Part shown: one piece after another, positions 53,258 to 62,893 of the stretch | How positions within the stretch are numbered: the stretch's first letter is position 1 | Layout of the letters: every line of letters begins with the position of its first letter | From: Euborellia annulipes | Lineage: Eukaryota; Arthropoda; Insecta; Dermaptera; Anisolabididae | Direction: 5' to 3' | Assembly: GCA_023213315.1 (NCBI GenBank) | Contig: JAKCPI010005477.1 | Coordinates: 94,060 to 158,059, forward strand | Length of the DNA stretch: 64,000 nucleotides | Notes under the pieces: generated by a model | What the model was told of the DNA's origin: nothing | Seen by the model: only the letters and a program-made list of their open reading frames with translations | The model's database searches: none | Made by a program: the position numbers and the translations under genes

Positions 53258-53829
53258 TGTTCTTTAACAATTTTCTATTTTATTAGAGTTATCTAAATAT
53301 TTAACCAATTTATATTATAATTCCTTACCGTTTTAAAAGTTACTACAAAAAAAAACGAAAGTTTTTTTATATTTATTTTTTGTTTACTTCAATTTGATAC
53401 TTAAATTTATAAAAATTGTTTTACTAAATTCTAACTTCAAATTTATTTATACTATAAAAATGATAATTAAACTTTGAATTTAGAAAAATTATAATAATCA
53501 TTATATATATTAAAATTCCTTTTTCTAAAAGAAAAGGAATCTTATAAGATGCCGATAAATTGGATACCTCTCACTGTCCAATAAAGAATAAATAATAAAC
53601 TTATTAAATGAGTTGCCGACCCCTGATCCAATTAAAAAAAATTTTTTTCTTACTCACTCTATAACAATTTAATTGATATTCATATGCAAAGCGTCCCATT
53701 CCATATGAACGAAATACTCCATCTGAAACAATAAGATAAAATATTTTATTATTTTTCATTCTGATAAATTAACTTCGTATTTGCCTCTCCAAAATTGAAA
53801 AGGTAGAGAGAAAAAGTCTGGTAACACAT
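53258..53829. other. Gene-free A/T-rich stretch
   Basis: If the exon at 53,202 is real this holds its 3' UTR. TCCAATAAAGAATAAATAA at 53,579 contains AATAAA signals. Nothing else was recognised. Confidence 0.4.
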
Positions 53830-53832
53830 GAA

Positions 53833-54399
53833 CAGGTCTATTCTCTAAAAACAGGCGTTAAAATTTAAAATAATAAATGGGTGTTAACAAGTATTGTAAA
53901 AACAATCAGCGTTAAAAAATACTATTCAAATTCACTTCCCCTTGCTTCAAAAAGCTATTCTGTAAAAAAAAATTTAAAGCCAAAGCGTTAACATTTAGTA
54001 AATAGTGTTAAAAATTAATGACATATCTAGAAGGGTGGGCTTTAATATTTTAACTTTAAAGCCAAAGCATTAACATTTAGTAAATAGTGTTAAAAATTAA
54101 TGCCATATCTAGAGGGTGGCTTTAATATTTTAACTTTAAAGCCAAAGCGTTAACATTTAGTAAATAGTGTTAGAAATTAATGCCATATCTAGGAGGTGGC
54201 TTTAATATTTTAACATCGTAAATGGCGTCCTTAACCTAAAAAGTAAGGTTATGATTTTGATAGCTTTGAAATAAAAGCAACATGTTAACGTCGCTGTTAA
54301 AACTTTGCTATTTTTTTAACACTGATTGTTTCTACATTACTTTTTAACACCCATTTGTTTATTTTAAATTTTAACGCCTGTTTTTAGAGAATTGACCTG
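53833..54399. mobile_element. CAGGT terminal-inverted-repeat element, copy 2
   Basis: Ends CAGGTCTATTCTCTAAAAAC and GTTTTTAGAGAATTGACCTG. GAA flanks both sides (53830-53832, 54400-54402), a 3-bp duplication as in copy 1 (TAT). Near-perfect inverted subterminal blocks read AGGCGTTAAAATTTAAAAT. The middle (53,980-54,210) is an about 80-bp unit repeated three times: AAAGCCAAAGCRTTAACATT, GTAAATAGTGTTARAAATTA, CATATCTAG. Copy 1 has a single unit. Confidence 0.85.
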
Positions 54400-54402
54400 G
54401 AA

Positions 54403-54883
54403 GTGTCTTATTTCAAAATTTATTTGTATAAGTAAATTTATTATCCCATTTAAGTCTAATTAATTTTTGATGTATGCTAAAACGTTAAAACATGTTTGAA
54501 TTGTATATTGATATTAAATTTTCTTATTGTAAAAAAAAAAAAATCCAAGTTACAAAAGAATTCTTTGACTACTCGTGTTGCATTTTTGGAAGAATAAATA
54601 AATAATTCATTAATAGGTAACAGTAGAAGATGACAGTACAGTTCCTATTCTTTTATGTTTCTACTTTAGGAATTAAGCTTTTATTAAGTGACAATGTAAG
54701 CTACTTAAAAAAATCCTCCTTGGAATTAATTTCTGGCAACGTTCAACGTTTTCAAAATGAGGTCAAAAGCGATATGGCTTTTCACTGATCACGATTTATC
54801 ATCAGCTTATATAGTTTGAGCATAATTTCGTTCCAAGGAGGGAAGAACAAAAAGTTAATAATTTTATTTTTAATTAAATTATA
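54403..54883. other. Gene-free segment
   Basis: Nothing recognised. A minus-strand frame at 54,782-55,021 runs into the HPE hairpin and is an artefact. Confidence 0.45.
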
Positions 54884-55728
54884 GAAAAAAATCTGGTGTG
54901 ACTGGCGCACAGCACACAACTTTCTCTTACCCTTCGGTAAGAGAAAGTTGTGCACTGTGCTGGTCACACCAGATTTTTTGTGTCGAGATATATTTAGTTT
55001 TCCATAGTACCTTAGTTTCAAACTTGCATTTTAAATGTTGATTGCTTGAAATAAACTATGGTTATTTTTCAAAATTTTAATCTCATATTTGGACATTTTA
55101 TACACAATATAGATTCGTAAATAAATACAAAATTTCATAAGAATTGGAAAAAAAAATTTTAAATGCCTAAAAGTTCTAAAGGGGACCCCCTTTTGAATCG
55201 AAATTAACATACAAATCCCTATAGGAAATTAACATTGGTCAAATGCGAAGATAAGGTAGAAAAATTTAAAACGCGTAGAAAGAGAGAAGATAGTTTTGTG
55301 AGAGAGAGAGATATGTTTTCTCCGAAAAAAAAAAATGGGCGTTTAAATAATAATTGATTTTTAATCTAATAAAAAAGAAAAAGATTTAAATTCGGTTACC
55401 ATGGCAACCATTTATTTCTCCTATCTTTCCTATGAAGCACAAGAGTAAAGTGTGCTTCAAACAATTTTGAGGGCAAAACGAGAATATACATTTGAAAGAG
55501 CATCTAAAAAATAATTGATTTTTGAATTTTAATCAAAATCGTTAGAGCGAATTTTGAGAAAATCGAAAAAAAACTGAAAAAGTACATCAGTAAAGTACTA
55601 GTACTTTTTGGCCGATTTTGATTAAAAGCTTATTTTGTCGGTCCCGGGGGTGTTTAACTTAAATATAAAATTTCAGCCTCCTAGCTCAATTCCTTCATGC
55701 TTAAAATTGAACACACACACACACACAC

Positions 55729-55794
<66 letters not shown>

Positions 55795-55935
55795 CATGTC
55801 GCGAAAACCACTTTTTTGGATTCAGGGGACCTCAAAACGTGAAGATCCATCAAAATCTCGACATCGAATTTTTGACATGAAACCAATACTTTCTCTCTCT
55901 ATATATTTCATATATAGGGTACGAGAAAGTAAAAA
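54884..55935 (+). mobile_element. HPE copy, long subtype, young
   Basis: The best-preserved copy. The hairpin AAAAAATCTGGTGTGACTGG, CACAGCACACAACTTTCTC, TTACCCTTCGGTAAGAGAAA and TGGTCACACCAGATTTTT is almost fully paired. The rest is collinear and nearly identical with 43,050-44,074, including AACGCGTAGAAAGAGAGAAG. It ends TTTCTCTCTCTATATATTTC and GGTACGAGAAAGTAAAAA. Confidence 0.9.
55731..55794 (+). repeat. (CAGA)n microsatellite inside HPE
   Basis: About 16 units of CAGA preceded by an (AC)n run; homologous to the tracts at 43.88 and 58.20 kb. Confidence 0.9.
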
Positions 55936-56048
55936 GGAGAAACAACGAAAATATATTTATAATTATTTATTTATTTTGGACCAATGGTAGACAACTTCTA
56001 GCTAAGTAGGGCCTGCTAAAAATGGCCTTGGATATTATTTGAATTATT

Positions 56049-56705
56049 TTATTTTTACTTTCTCTTACCTATATATGTCTTTATATATATATAGAAGAAC
56101 ACATGTATATATATTATGTATACCCCAAAAGCCTCAAAAAGAGGTAAGGGGAAAAAATGGAATAAATAAATAAATAAGAGGGAAAATATTGGATTCATGT
56201 CAAAAATTCGATGTGGAGAATTTGACGAAAATACACGTTTGAGTTCAAAAAAGTGGTTCCCGAAACATTGTGTTTAATTTTAGCATAAAGAAATTAAACT
56301 ACAAGGTTGAAATTTTATATTTAAGTTAGGTACCTTCCCGGACACTCAAAATAAGCTTTTGAACAAAATCGTCGAAAAAGTACTAATACTTTACTGATGT
56401 ACTTTTTCCAGTTTTTTTCGATTTTCTCAAAATTCCCTCCAAGGATTTTTTTTTAAATTCATAAATCAACTATTTTTTAGATGCTCTTTAAAATGTATAT
56501 TCTCAATTCGCTCTCAAAATTGTTTGAAGCACACTTTACTCCTGTACTTCTTAAGAAAGATAGCAGAAATGATTTATAAATTTTATTCTAATATATCGGC
56601 GGAAACTAAATTTATTTCGACACAAAAAATATAGTGTGTGAGCACAGAACACAACTTTCAATTACCAAAGGTAAGAGAAAGTTGTGTGCTGTCCAACCAG
56701 ATTAA
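56049..56705 (-). mobile_element. HPE copy, short subtype, full length
   Basis: From TTTTTACTTTCTCTTACC (3' end, with an A/T-rich insert to about 56,190) through TCAAAAATTCGATGTGGAGA, GGTACCTTCCCGGACA and AAGTACTAATACTTTACTGA to TCGACACAAAAAATATAGTG and a partial 5' hairpin ending CTGTCCAACCAGATT. The CATGGCAACC block is deleted. Confidence 0.75.
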
Positions 56706-56870
56706 TTTTAATATTCCAATTCTTAATTTACTATTTTATTAATTATTCGAGTTTAAAAAAATCTTTATTTTCAAAGAATTCAAATTTTCAGAATAAACAA
56801 CGATTTATTATTATACTAGTAACATCAACTCACTATATTAATAAGAACCTGACAACACCCACGTTCATAT

Positions 56871-57020
56871 ACCATGGGGAACATAAACATTTGCACCCTG
56901 AGCCATTTGAAAGACGCCTACTGTTAGGCAGCCCAATTGACTCACCACTACATATGCACTGTCTGTGTGAATTTACCTGAGGTAGGGGTTCTGAGGGTCT
57001 TTTAGGATAGACCATAAACC
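56871..57020 (-). repeat. 150-bp inverted pair, copy 1
   Basis: Reverse complement of 59,639-59,788 with one difference in 150 bases that I could find (CACTGTCTG against CAGTGTCTG). Balanced composition; contains the small hairpin GCCTA..TAGGC. The minus strand is open (MVYPKRPSEPLPQVNSH...), as is copy 2, but there are no splice sites or longer context. Near-identity means very recent duplication or strong constraint. Confidence 0.7.
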
Positions 57021-57179
57021 ATCCCTTTGGACAATAAATAAATTTTAAATAAAGAATTTGCGAATTCCTCTTCTAGACACCGAAAAAAAACTTAAATTCA
57101 ATTTTTAGCTTTTAATGTTTGCTTTTGTTTAATTCGTAGGGTTGGAGAAAAACAAAAAAAAAAAAAAAACTCAAAATGT

Positions 57180-57675
57180 GTGTACTTTTTTCAGTATCTC
57201 GCTTATATCTCTTAAACTAAGCATATTTTGTGCACTCCCCCATAATAAATTAGAAAGAGTATAAAATTTGGTTGATAAAACGAATTTTCAGACCAAATAT
57301 TAACCGAGATTGGGCTGATCAAAATTTCTTTTTTTCATTTCTAAATACTTTGAACTTTTTTCAGTTTTTCGCTTATATCTCGGAAACTAAACATATTCTG
57401 TGCATTTTAATACATAATAAAGTTGTAGAGCATTAAATTTGCTAAGATTGGGTTAATAAATCGAATATTTACACCCAATATTAACCGAGATACGGCCGAT
57501 TAAAGTTAGACCAAGTTCCTCGAAATGTAAAACAAATAGAAACTTTGATCGACGGTATATCGGTTAATATTGGGTCTAAATACGCGTTTTAATAACGAAA
57601 TTTTAGCAAATTGAATGCTCTACAACTTTGTATTGTACTCTGGTGCACAAAATATGCTTAGTTTATGAGATAGAA
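57180..57675. repeat. Repeat with two direct units and one inverted unit, copy 2
   Basis: Units near 57,185 and 57,355 (period about 169): TCGCTTATATCTC, AAACTAARCATATTYTGTGCA, ATTAACCGAGAT. The inverted unit is at 57,552-57,672 (TATCGGTTAATATTGGGTCT ... GCTCTACAACTTTGTATTG). Same layout as 42,110-42,600. An HPE copy abuts its right end. Confidence 0.7.
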
Positions 57676-57684
57676 AACAAAAAT

Positions 57685-58363
57685 AAAAAAATCTGGTGTG
57701 ACTGGCGCACAGCACACAACTTTCTCTTACCTTCGGTAATCGAAAGTTGTGTTCTGTGCTTGTCACACCAGATTTTTTGTGTCGACATATATTTAGTTCC
57801 CGACAGTACGGAACATTTGAATTCAGATGTAAAATTTATAAGTATGGGAAAATATTTATATTTTGTTACCATGGCAACCATTTCTCCTATCCTTCCCTAT
57901 GAAATACAAGAGTAAAGTGGTCTTCAGAAGATTTCAATCGCAAAATGAGAATATACATTTTAAAGAACATCTAAAAAATAATTGATTTTTGAATTTTAAA
58001 AAAAATCGTTGGAGCAAATTTTGAGAAAATCGAAAAAAACTGAAAAAGTACATCAGTAAAGTACTAGTACTCTTTGGCCGATTTTGATTAAAAGCTTATT
58101 TTTCCGGTCCCGGGAGGTGTTTAACTTAAATATAAAATTTCAACCTCGTAGCTCAATTCCTTCATCCTTAAAATTGAACACACACACACACACACACAGA
58201 CAGACAGACAGACAGACCATGTCGCGAAAACCACTTTTTGGATTCAGGGGACCTCAAAACGTGAAGATCCATCAAAATCTCGACATCGAATTTTTGACAT
58301 GAATCCAATACTTTCTCTCTATATATATATTACATATATACATAGGTAAGAGAAAGTAAAAAT
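57685..58363 (+). mobile_element. HPE copy, short subtype, complete
   Basis: Reference for the short form: hairpin AAAAAAATCTGGTGTGACTG, GCACAGCACACAACTTTCTC, TTACCTTCGGTAATCGAAAG, TGCTTGTCACACCAGATTTT; then TTGTTACCATGGCAACCATT, ACATCAGTAAAGTACTAGTA, (AC)n(CAGA)n, CCATGTCGCGAAAACC, AAAATCTCGACATCG, ACTTTCTCTCTATATATATA and GGTAAGAGAAAGTAAAAATG. Its 3' third is virtually the same as the two young long copies. Confidence 0.85.
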
Positions 58364-58530
58364 GAAAAAGTTCTAAAATTTTGAGGTTTTTGCAACCCCC
58401 TCTCCCACTCCCCCCAAGTTAGTACAGGGTCCTCGAGGTCAAAAACTTTGGATAGATCCTAGAGTACCCCCAAATAACCTGTAAAAATTTCTACAAGCAA
58501 AGGGCTCAACACATTATTAATAAATAAATA
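58364..58530. other. Short gene-free segment
   Basis: Contains CCCCCTCTCCCACTCCCCCC. No other feature. Confidence 0.4.
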
Positions 58531-58820
58531 TGCCCTCGGGGCATGGCGTAGAGGTTAGCGTGCTAACCTCATATTCCAAACGTCGCGGGTTCGGACCCCA
58601 GGCAGTCCGATGATTTTATTTAAGGCACTTGGATACCAAATGGCTTAAATAAGAATGCCTGGACCCCATATATGTATATTTATCAATAACGGATATCGTA
58701 AAAAGTCTTATATGGCCTCAGTTGCCGAAAAGACTGTGTGAATGTGTGTGTGAGTGTGAGTGTGAATGAGAAAAAAGTGTGAGTGTTTCGATTTAAAAAA
58801 AAATAAATAAATAAATATTG
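58531..58820 (+). repeat. tRNA-derived SINE, full length
   Basis: The head has an A box (TGGCGTAGAGGTTAGCG) and an excellent B box (GGTTCGGACCC), so a Pol III promoter is visible. The body has CTTGGATACCAAATGGCTTA, GGACCCCATATATG, a hairpin GTCTT..AAGAC around ATATGGCCTCAGTTGCCGAA, then TGTGTGTGAGTGTGAGTGTG and an A-rich/AAAT tail. Other copies are at 22.2, 28.2 and 59.2 kb. Confidence 0.75.
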
Positions 58821-59152
58821 TCTATATGTCCGGTGTTCATATTATTTTGTCTTATTCGACGTAGCGGGGGGGGGGGTTCAAATCTCCCCCTTAGGACCCA
58901 AGCCATGACTAGATATTTAAGATATATAATACAAATTAAATTTCATATAGGGTAAGAGAAAATAAAATATTGATAATTTACTCTAGCTAAAAAAAAAATT
59001 AAAAAAAAAAACGAATTATAAATACCCTAAAAAAAATATTTCAAAAAATTACAATATTACAAATATCATCGTGATATTATAAAATATAAGTCCATCATAA
59101 CTTATACATTTAAATATCTGGGCAACAAATGAATAGGCCAGAATTAATAGAT
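58821..59152. other. Gene-free segment with an HPE end scrap
   Basis: A GGGGGGGGGG run at 58,866 and, at 58,939-58,967, TTTCATATAGGGTAAGAGAA AATAAAAT, the last bases of an HPE copy. Confidence 0.45.
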
Positions 59153-59262
59153 TTTCAAAGTCTTAAATGGCCTAAGTTGCCGAAAAGACTGTGCGAATCT
59201 GTGTGTGAATGTGAGTGGAAATGAGAAAAAAGAATGAATGTTAAAAAAAAAAAAAAAAAAAT
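59153..59262 (+). repeat. tRNA-derived SINE, 5'-truncated
   Basis: Matches the 3' part of the 58.5-kb SINE: AAAGTCTTAAATGGCCTAAG, TTGCCGAAAAGACTGTG, GAATGTGAGTGGAAATGAGA and an A tail. The head is missing, as usual for truncated retroposons. Confidence 0.7.
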
Positions 59263-59412
59263 TACATCTGAATTCTAATATACCGGTATCAGAGGAAACT
59301 AAATATATGCCAACACGAAAAAATCTGGTGTGACAAGCACAGAACACAACTTTTGATTACCAAAGATAAGAGAAAGTTGTGTGCTGTGCGATCAGTCACA
59401 CCAGATTTTTTC
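59262..59412 (-). repeat. HPE 5' end fragment
   Basis: Includes GAGGAAACTAAATATATGCC, ACACGAAAAAATCTGGTGTG, a hairpin with ACTTTTGATTACC / GATAAGAGAAAGTTGTG, and CAGTCACACCAGATTTTTTC. The rest of the element is absent. Confidence 0.7.
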
Positions 59413-59490
59413 TTAATAAGAATATTTTAACACCCGAGATATTATTATAAAGGTCTATAGATATCGGAGAAATTTTATTAAAAATTGGGA

Positions 59491-59525
59491 TAGTAGGCGT
59501 CTTTCAAATGGCTCAGGGTGCAAGT
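59491..59525 (+). repeat. 35-bp partial copy of the 150-bp repeat
   Basis: GTAGGCGTCTTTCAAATGG, CTCAGGGTGCAA is identical to the corresponding part of 59,639-59,788, 250 bases away. It shows the 150-bp unit is not simply one duplicated gene segment. Confidence 0.6.
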
Positions 59526-59638
59526 TTCGTCCAAAATTTGAAATAAGTTAATTTTTTCCAAATAACAAGATGAAATTAAAAAAAAAAGTTTAAATATTGA
59601 GATAAAAAAAAGGCTACGCTATATTGCTGAAAAGAGGT

Positions 59639-59788
59639 GGTTTATGGTCTATCCTAAAAGACCCTCAGAACCCCTACCTCAGGTAAATTCACACAGACAC
59701 TGCATATGTAGTGGTGAGTCAATTGGGCTGCCTAACAGTAGGCGTCTTTCAAATGGCTCAGGGTGCAAATGTTTATGTTCCCCATGGT
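59639..59788 (+). repeat. 150-bp inverted pair, copy 2
   Basis: GGTTTATGGTCTATCCTAAA, CCCTACCTCAGGTAAATTC, GGGCTGCCTAACAGTAGGCG and TTATGTTCCCCATGGT. Open in the frame that begins MVYPKRPSEPLPQVNSHRHC, identical to copy 1 except for one residue. No protein family was recognised. Confidence 0.7.
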
Positions 59789-60749
59789 ACAAATTGATGT
59801 TTATACGAATAAAACGAATGAAGGTTCAGTAAATATCCCATGAGGTTGTTCAAATTTTTCAGAGAACAAATAGTATAAACAATATATATATCTGTCCATT
59901 AGTTTATTTTATTGAGTCCAACACCCTACTTAAGAACACATCTCTCAATTAAAAAAAGAGAAAGGATTATAAATAATAAAAAAATTTATTATCCCCAAAG
60001 ACATAATCATATGATGTGCTCCTAAAGACAAAAGAATTATGTATTTTTTAATGTTTCGAACTAGGACATTCTTAAATAAATCATCAAAATCAATATTTGG
60101 GTGTCACGTACAAAGTCAGAAAACTCATAAAATAACGGAGATAATGAATCCAAGAGTTAAGTTCATTGCTCGGGGCACACAGCACTCCTTGAAGAATTAA
60201 AATGAAATTAATAAAAAAAAAAAAAAAGAGAAAGAAAAATGGTTCAAGACGTTAACAAATTATATAGATTAGCATATGAAATTTATTTTTATTAAAAAAA
60301 AAAATTGTTTGGGTTTAAAAGAGAAATAACATTATTGTTTTCTAATCTTTTTTAATGCTACTGTTTTGATTTCGATCTAATAAATTAAAGTTCTCTGTTG
60401 AAAATTAATTAATTGTGACTAAGAAAAAAATATTTTATTGGCGAAGGGAATTTTCAATTCGCTTGTTTATGTTATAATGTTTAAAGTGTGTAATTTGTTT
60501 GGTATGAAAGCTTTTTATTGGGTGTTTTTAAGGCGCAGGCTTTGCGGGGTCGAACACCAGGGCCGAAGTCAGGAGGGGGGGGGGGTCAAACCCCTCCTGA
60601 AAAGAGAAATATATAAAGAGAAACATAGTGTTATTGAATAAAATTTTAAATACAATTAGAAATTATAATAAATATTTTAATTCAAGATTTATATATAGAT
60701 CATGGGTGTTGGTCCATGAAGTAATTATGTTTTTGTTTATGCTCTAATG
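59789..60749. other. Gene-free stretch with a MITE end
   Basis: CAGGGCCGAAGTCAGGAGGG at 60,560 followed by CCCCTCCTGAAAAG looks like the left end of a hAT-like MITE; no right end was found. The rest is A/T-rich. Confidence 0.4.
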
Positions 60750-61065
60750 CAGTGTTTCCCAACCTTTTGAAGTCCACGGCGCCCCAAAGGTGCGTTGGGA
60801 ATAACATTACACACTAGGGGCACCCTTCCTTTTTTCCTCTAGCAAAACGAAATTTTAAAGCTAAATTTTTTCCCGCACTCCGAAAAATTTTTGCCGCTTG
60901 CGTTTTAATCGGGCAACGGATTTTTAAATTTATGCTGCCCTGCGGATAATTTTTTTTACCCTTCTGTAAAAATCATTTGACCTTTTTTTTATTTTAGCAA
61001 AGCTAAATTTTTCCTCACCCCGGGTAATTTTTGCCACTTGCGTTAAAATCATTTTACCTTTTTTA
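60750..61065 (+). mobile_element. Left end of a hAT (Charlie-like) element
   Basis: CAGTGTTTCCCAACCTTTTG and CACGGCGCCCC are typical of hAT/Charlie left termini and resemble the MITE at 40.7 kb. The interior repeats AAAATTTTTGCCGCTTGCG-type words. A matching right end was not seen; an HPE 3'-end scrap (61,066-61,120, TTTTTACTTTCTCG, GAGAAAGTATTGTAATCG) follows. Confidence 0.55.
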
Positions 61066-61247
61066 CTTTCTCGTATAGAGAAAGTATTGTAATCGTAAAA
61101 AAATTCGACAAATTCACTGTTTATATTTACATGTTTTTTAATGACACCTGCATGATTTTGTTTTGATTTTTTTATCAAAATTAACGAAAAATGTCGTTTT
61201 CTTCTGTGATTATTTCAAAAATCATTATATTATTATAAATCATTATT

Positions 61248-61465
61248 CAGGCTAGGTGAAAGGCGAGGAAAAAAATCCGCAGACAGTTATATTTCATTAT
61301 TTTTATTCCATCATGTTGACGTTTCGATCCCGGTCGGGATCATTCGGGATCGAAACGTCAACATGATGGAATAACATTAAACGAAATACAACTGGCTGCG
61401 GATTTTCTTCTCCTTTCACCTATCCTGATTGAACTACCAGCTACAAGCCCTACGTATTTACTTAT
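61248..61465 (+). mobile_element. Snap-back element with 12-bp duplication
   Basis: TAAATCATTATT flanks both sides (61236-61247, 61466-61477). Arms run from CAGGCTAGGTGAAAGG and TCATGTTGACGTTTCGATCC to the complement ending TTTCACCTATCCTG. An unpaired right tail (ATTGAACTACCAGCTACAAG) resembles the tail of the 40.2-kb element (ATTGAATATCTACAACCTTC). The hammerhead-like core is degenerate: on the minus strand GAATGA, TCCC..GGGA, TCGAAACGTC. Same class, decayed catalytic part. Confidence 0.7.
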
Positions 61466-61477
61466 TAAATCATTATT

Positions 61478-62202
61478 ATTCCTATCATCTTCCTCGCCTT
61501 GAATCTGCCACTGCCTCTCGGTCTTTCCTCCACCAAAAATTTCGGGACTTTCTCCTTAAAAAAATCCAAAGACTTCTACTTTACTTATGTACTTTTTTAT
61601 TTATTTATTTTTTTTGTTTTGACTTCCTCAAAATTCACTCTAAAAATTTTGTTTAAATTGACTGAATAGTAATAATTCTGAGAGTCCCCACCAATTTTTA
61701 ATTTTTAATTATTTATATGTCGATAAGTCCAGCCAATATTAGTGCCAATAATTTATTATTATTATTATTATTATTATACAATATATTCATTGTAAATGAA
61801 AAGGATTCACTAAATAAAAAAAAAAAATTGTCTCTTTATAACTTAGTCTCTTACAAATAGAACCGCTTCTTTAGAAAACCAACTATACGATAATACGTAA
61901 CGCCCAAATGGGTGCCCACCACAAAAAAAGTTTGTTGTTTCATTTAACGGGCAAAAAATTCTAAAATAAATGTTATAAATAAATAATATATGAATAAGAT
62001 AGAAGGAGATATGTTTATTTGAGAAAACATACACAGAAAGAAAGAGAGAGAGAGAAAGATGGGGGAAATAGAGGAGAAGGAAGGGGGAGGGGAGGGGAGG
62101 GGGTAGATTGATATGTCTATTTTTGTGTGTGGGTTGTGAGAAAAATTTTATCATCTCGTAGCAAAGTTTCTTAGTTTGAGAAATTGTATTTCAACTCTAA
62201 TT
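61478..62202. other. Gene-free stretch
   Basis: Contains (TTA)n at 61,749-61,777 and a purine-rich tract at 62,036-62,105 (GAAAGAAAGAGAGAGAGAG, GGGGGAGGGGAGGGGAGGGG) that could adopt non-B structure. The 103-codon minus frame at 61,843-62,154 is driven by that tract. Confidence 0.5.
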
Positions 62203-62893
62203 TTTACTTTCTCTTACCCTATATATGAAATATATAGAGAGAAAGTATTCGATTCATGTCAAAAATTCGATGTCGAGATTATAATGGATCTTAACCTTTT
62301 AAGGTCCCCTGAATCCATAAAAAGTGGTTTTCGCGACATTGCCTGTGAACAAAATATCTCAGGAACTATAGAAGCTACGAGGTTGAAAATTTATATTTAA
62401 GTTAGGCACCCTCCCAAGGGGTGAAAATAAGCTTTTGAACAACATTGGCCAAAAAGTACTAGTACTTTACTGAGGTTCTTTTTCAGTTTTTTTCGAAAAT
62501 TCGCTTCAACAATTTTGATTAAAATTCATAAATCAACATTTTTTTAGAATCTCTTTAAAAAGTATATCGGTCACATTTTTCGTGGAAATCTTTTGAAGTA
62601 CACTTTGCTGATGTACTTTTACAATTTTTTGCAACTTTCTCAAAATTCGCTCAAACGATTTTGTTTAAAATTCATAAATGAACTATTTTTTAGATGCTCT
62701 TTAAAAAGTATGTAAATGAAATTTTTCGTGAAAATCGTTTGAAGTACACTTTACTGATGTGGAAGCATTCAGTCGCCATCTATGAATCGCGCGGTCAAGT
62801 TTGAAACTAAGTTGCCTTGGGAAACTTAATATATCTCGACACAAAGAATCTGGTGTGACCAGCACTGTGCACAGCTTTTTTCCGAAGGGTAAG
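62203..62893 (-). mobile_element. HPE copy with internal tandem duplication
   Basis: From TTTTTACTTTCTCTTACCCT through TCGATGTCGAGATTATAATG, GGCACCCTCCCAAGG and AAGTACTAGTACTTTACTGA. The segment 62,496-62,760 is a duplicated unit of about 146 bases, each with AAAATTCGCT, AAAATTCATAAAT, CTCTTTAAAAAGTAT and TTGAAGTACACTTTRCTGAT. The copy ends TATCTCGACACAAAGAATCT and a broken 5' hairpin. Confidence 0.8.

Noticed and set aside
61843..62154. 103-codon minus-strand protein
   Set aside because: Driven by a purine-rich tract giving Pro/Leu/Ser runs; no homologous features, start context or conservation.
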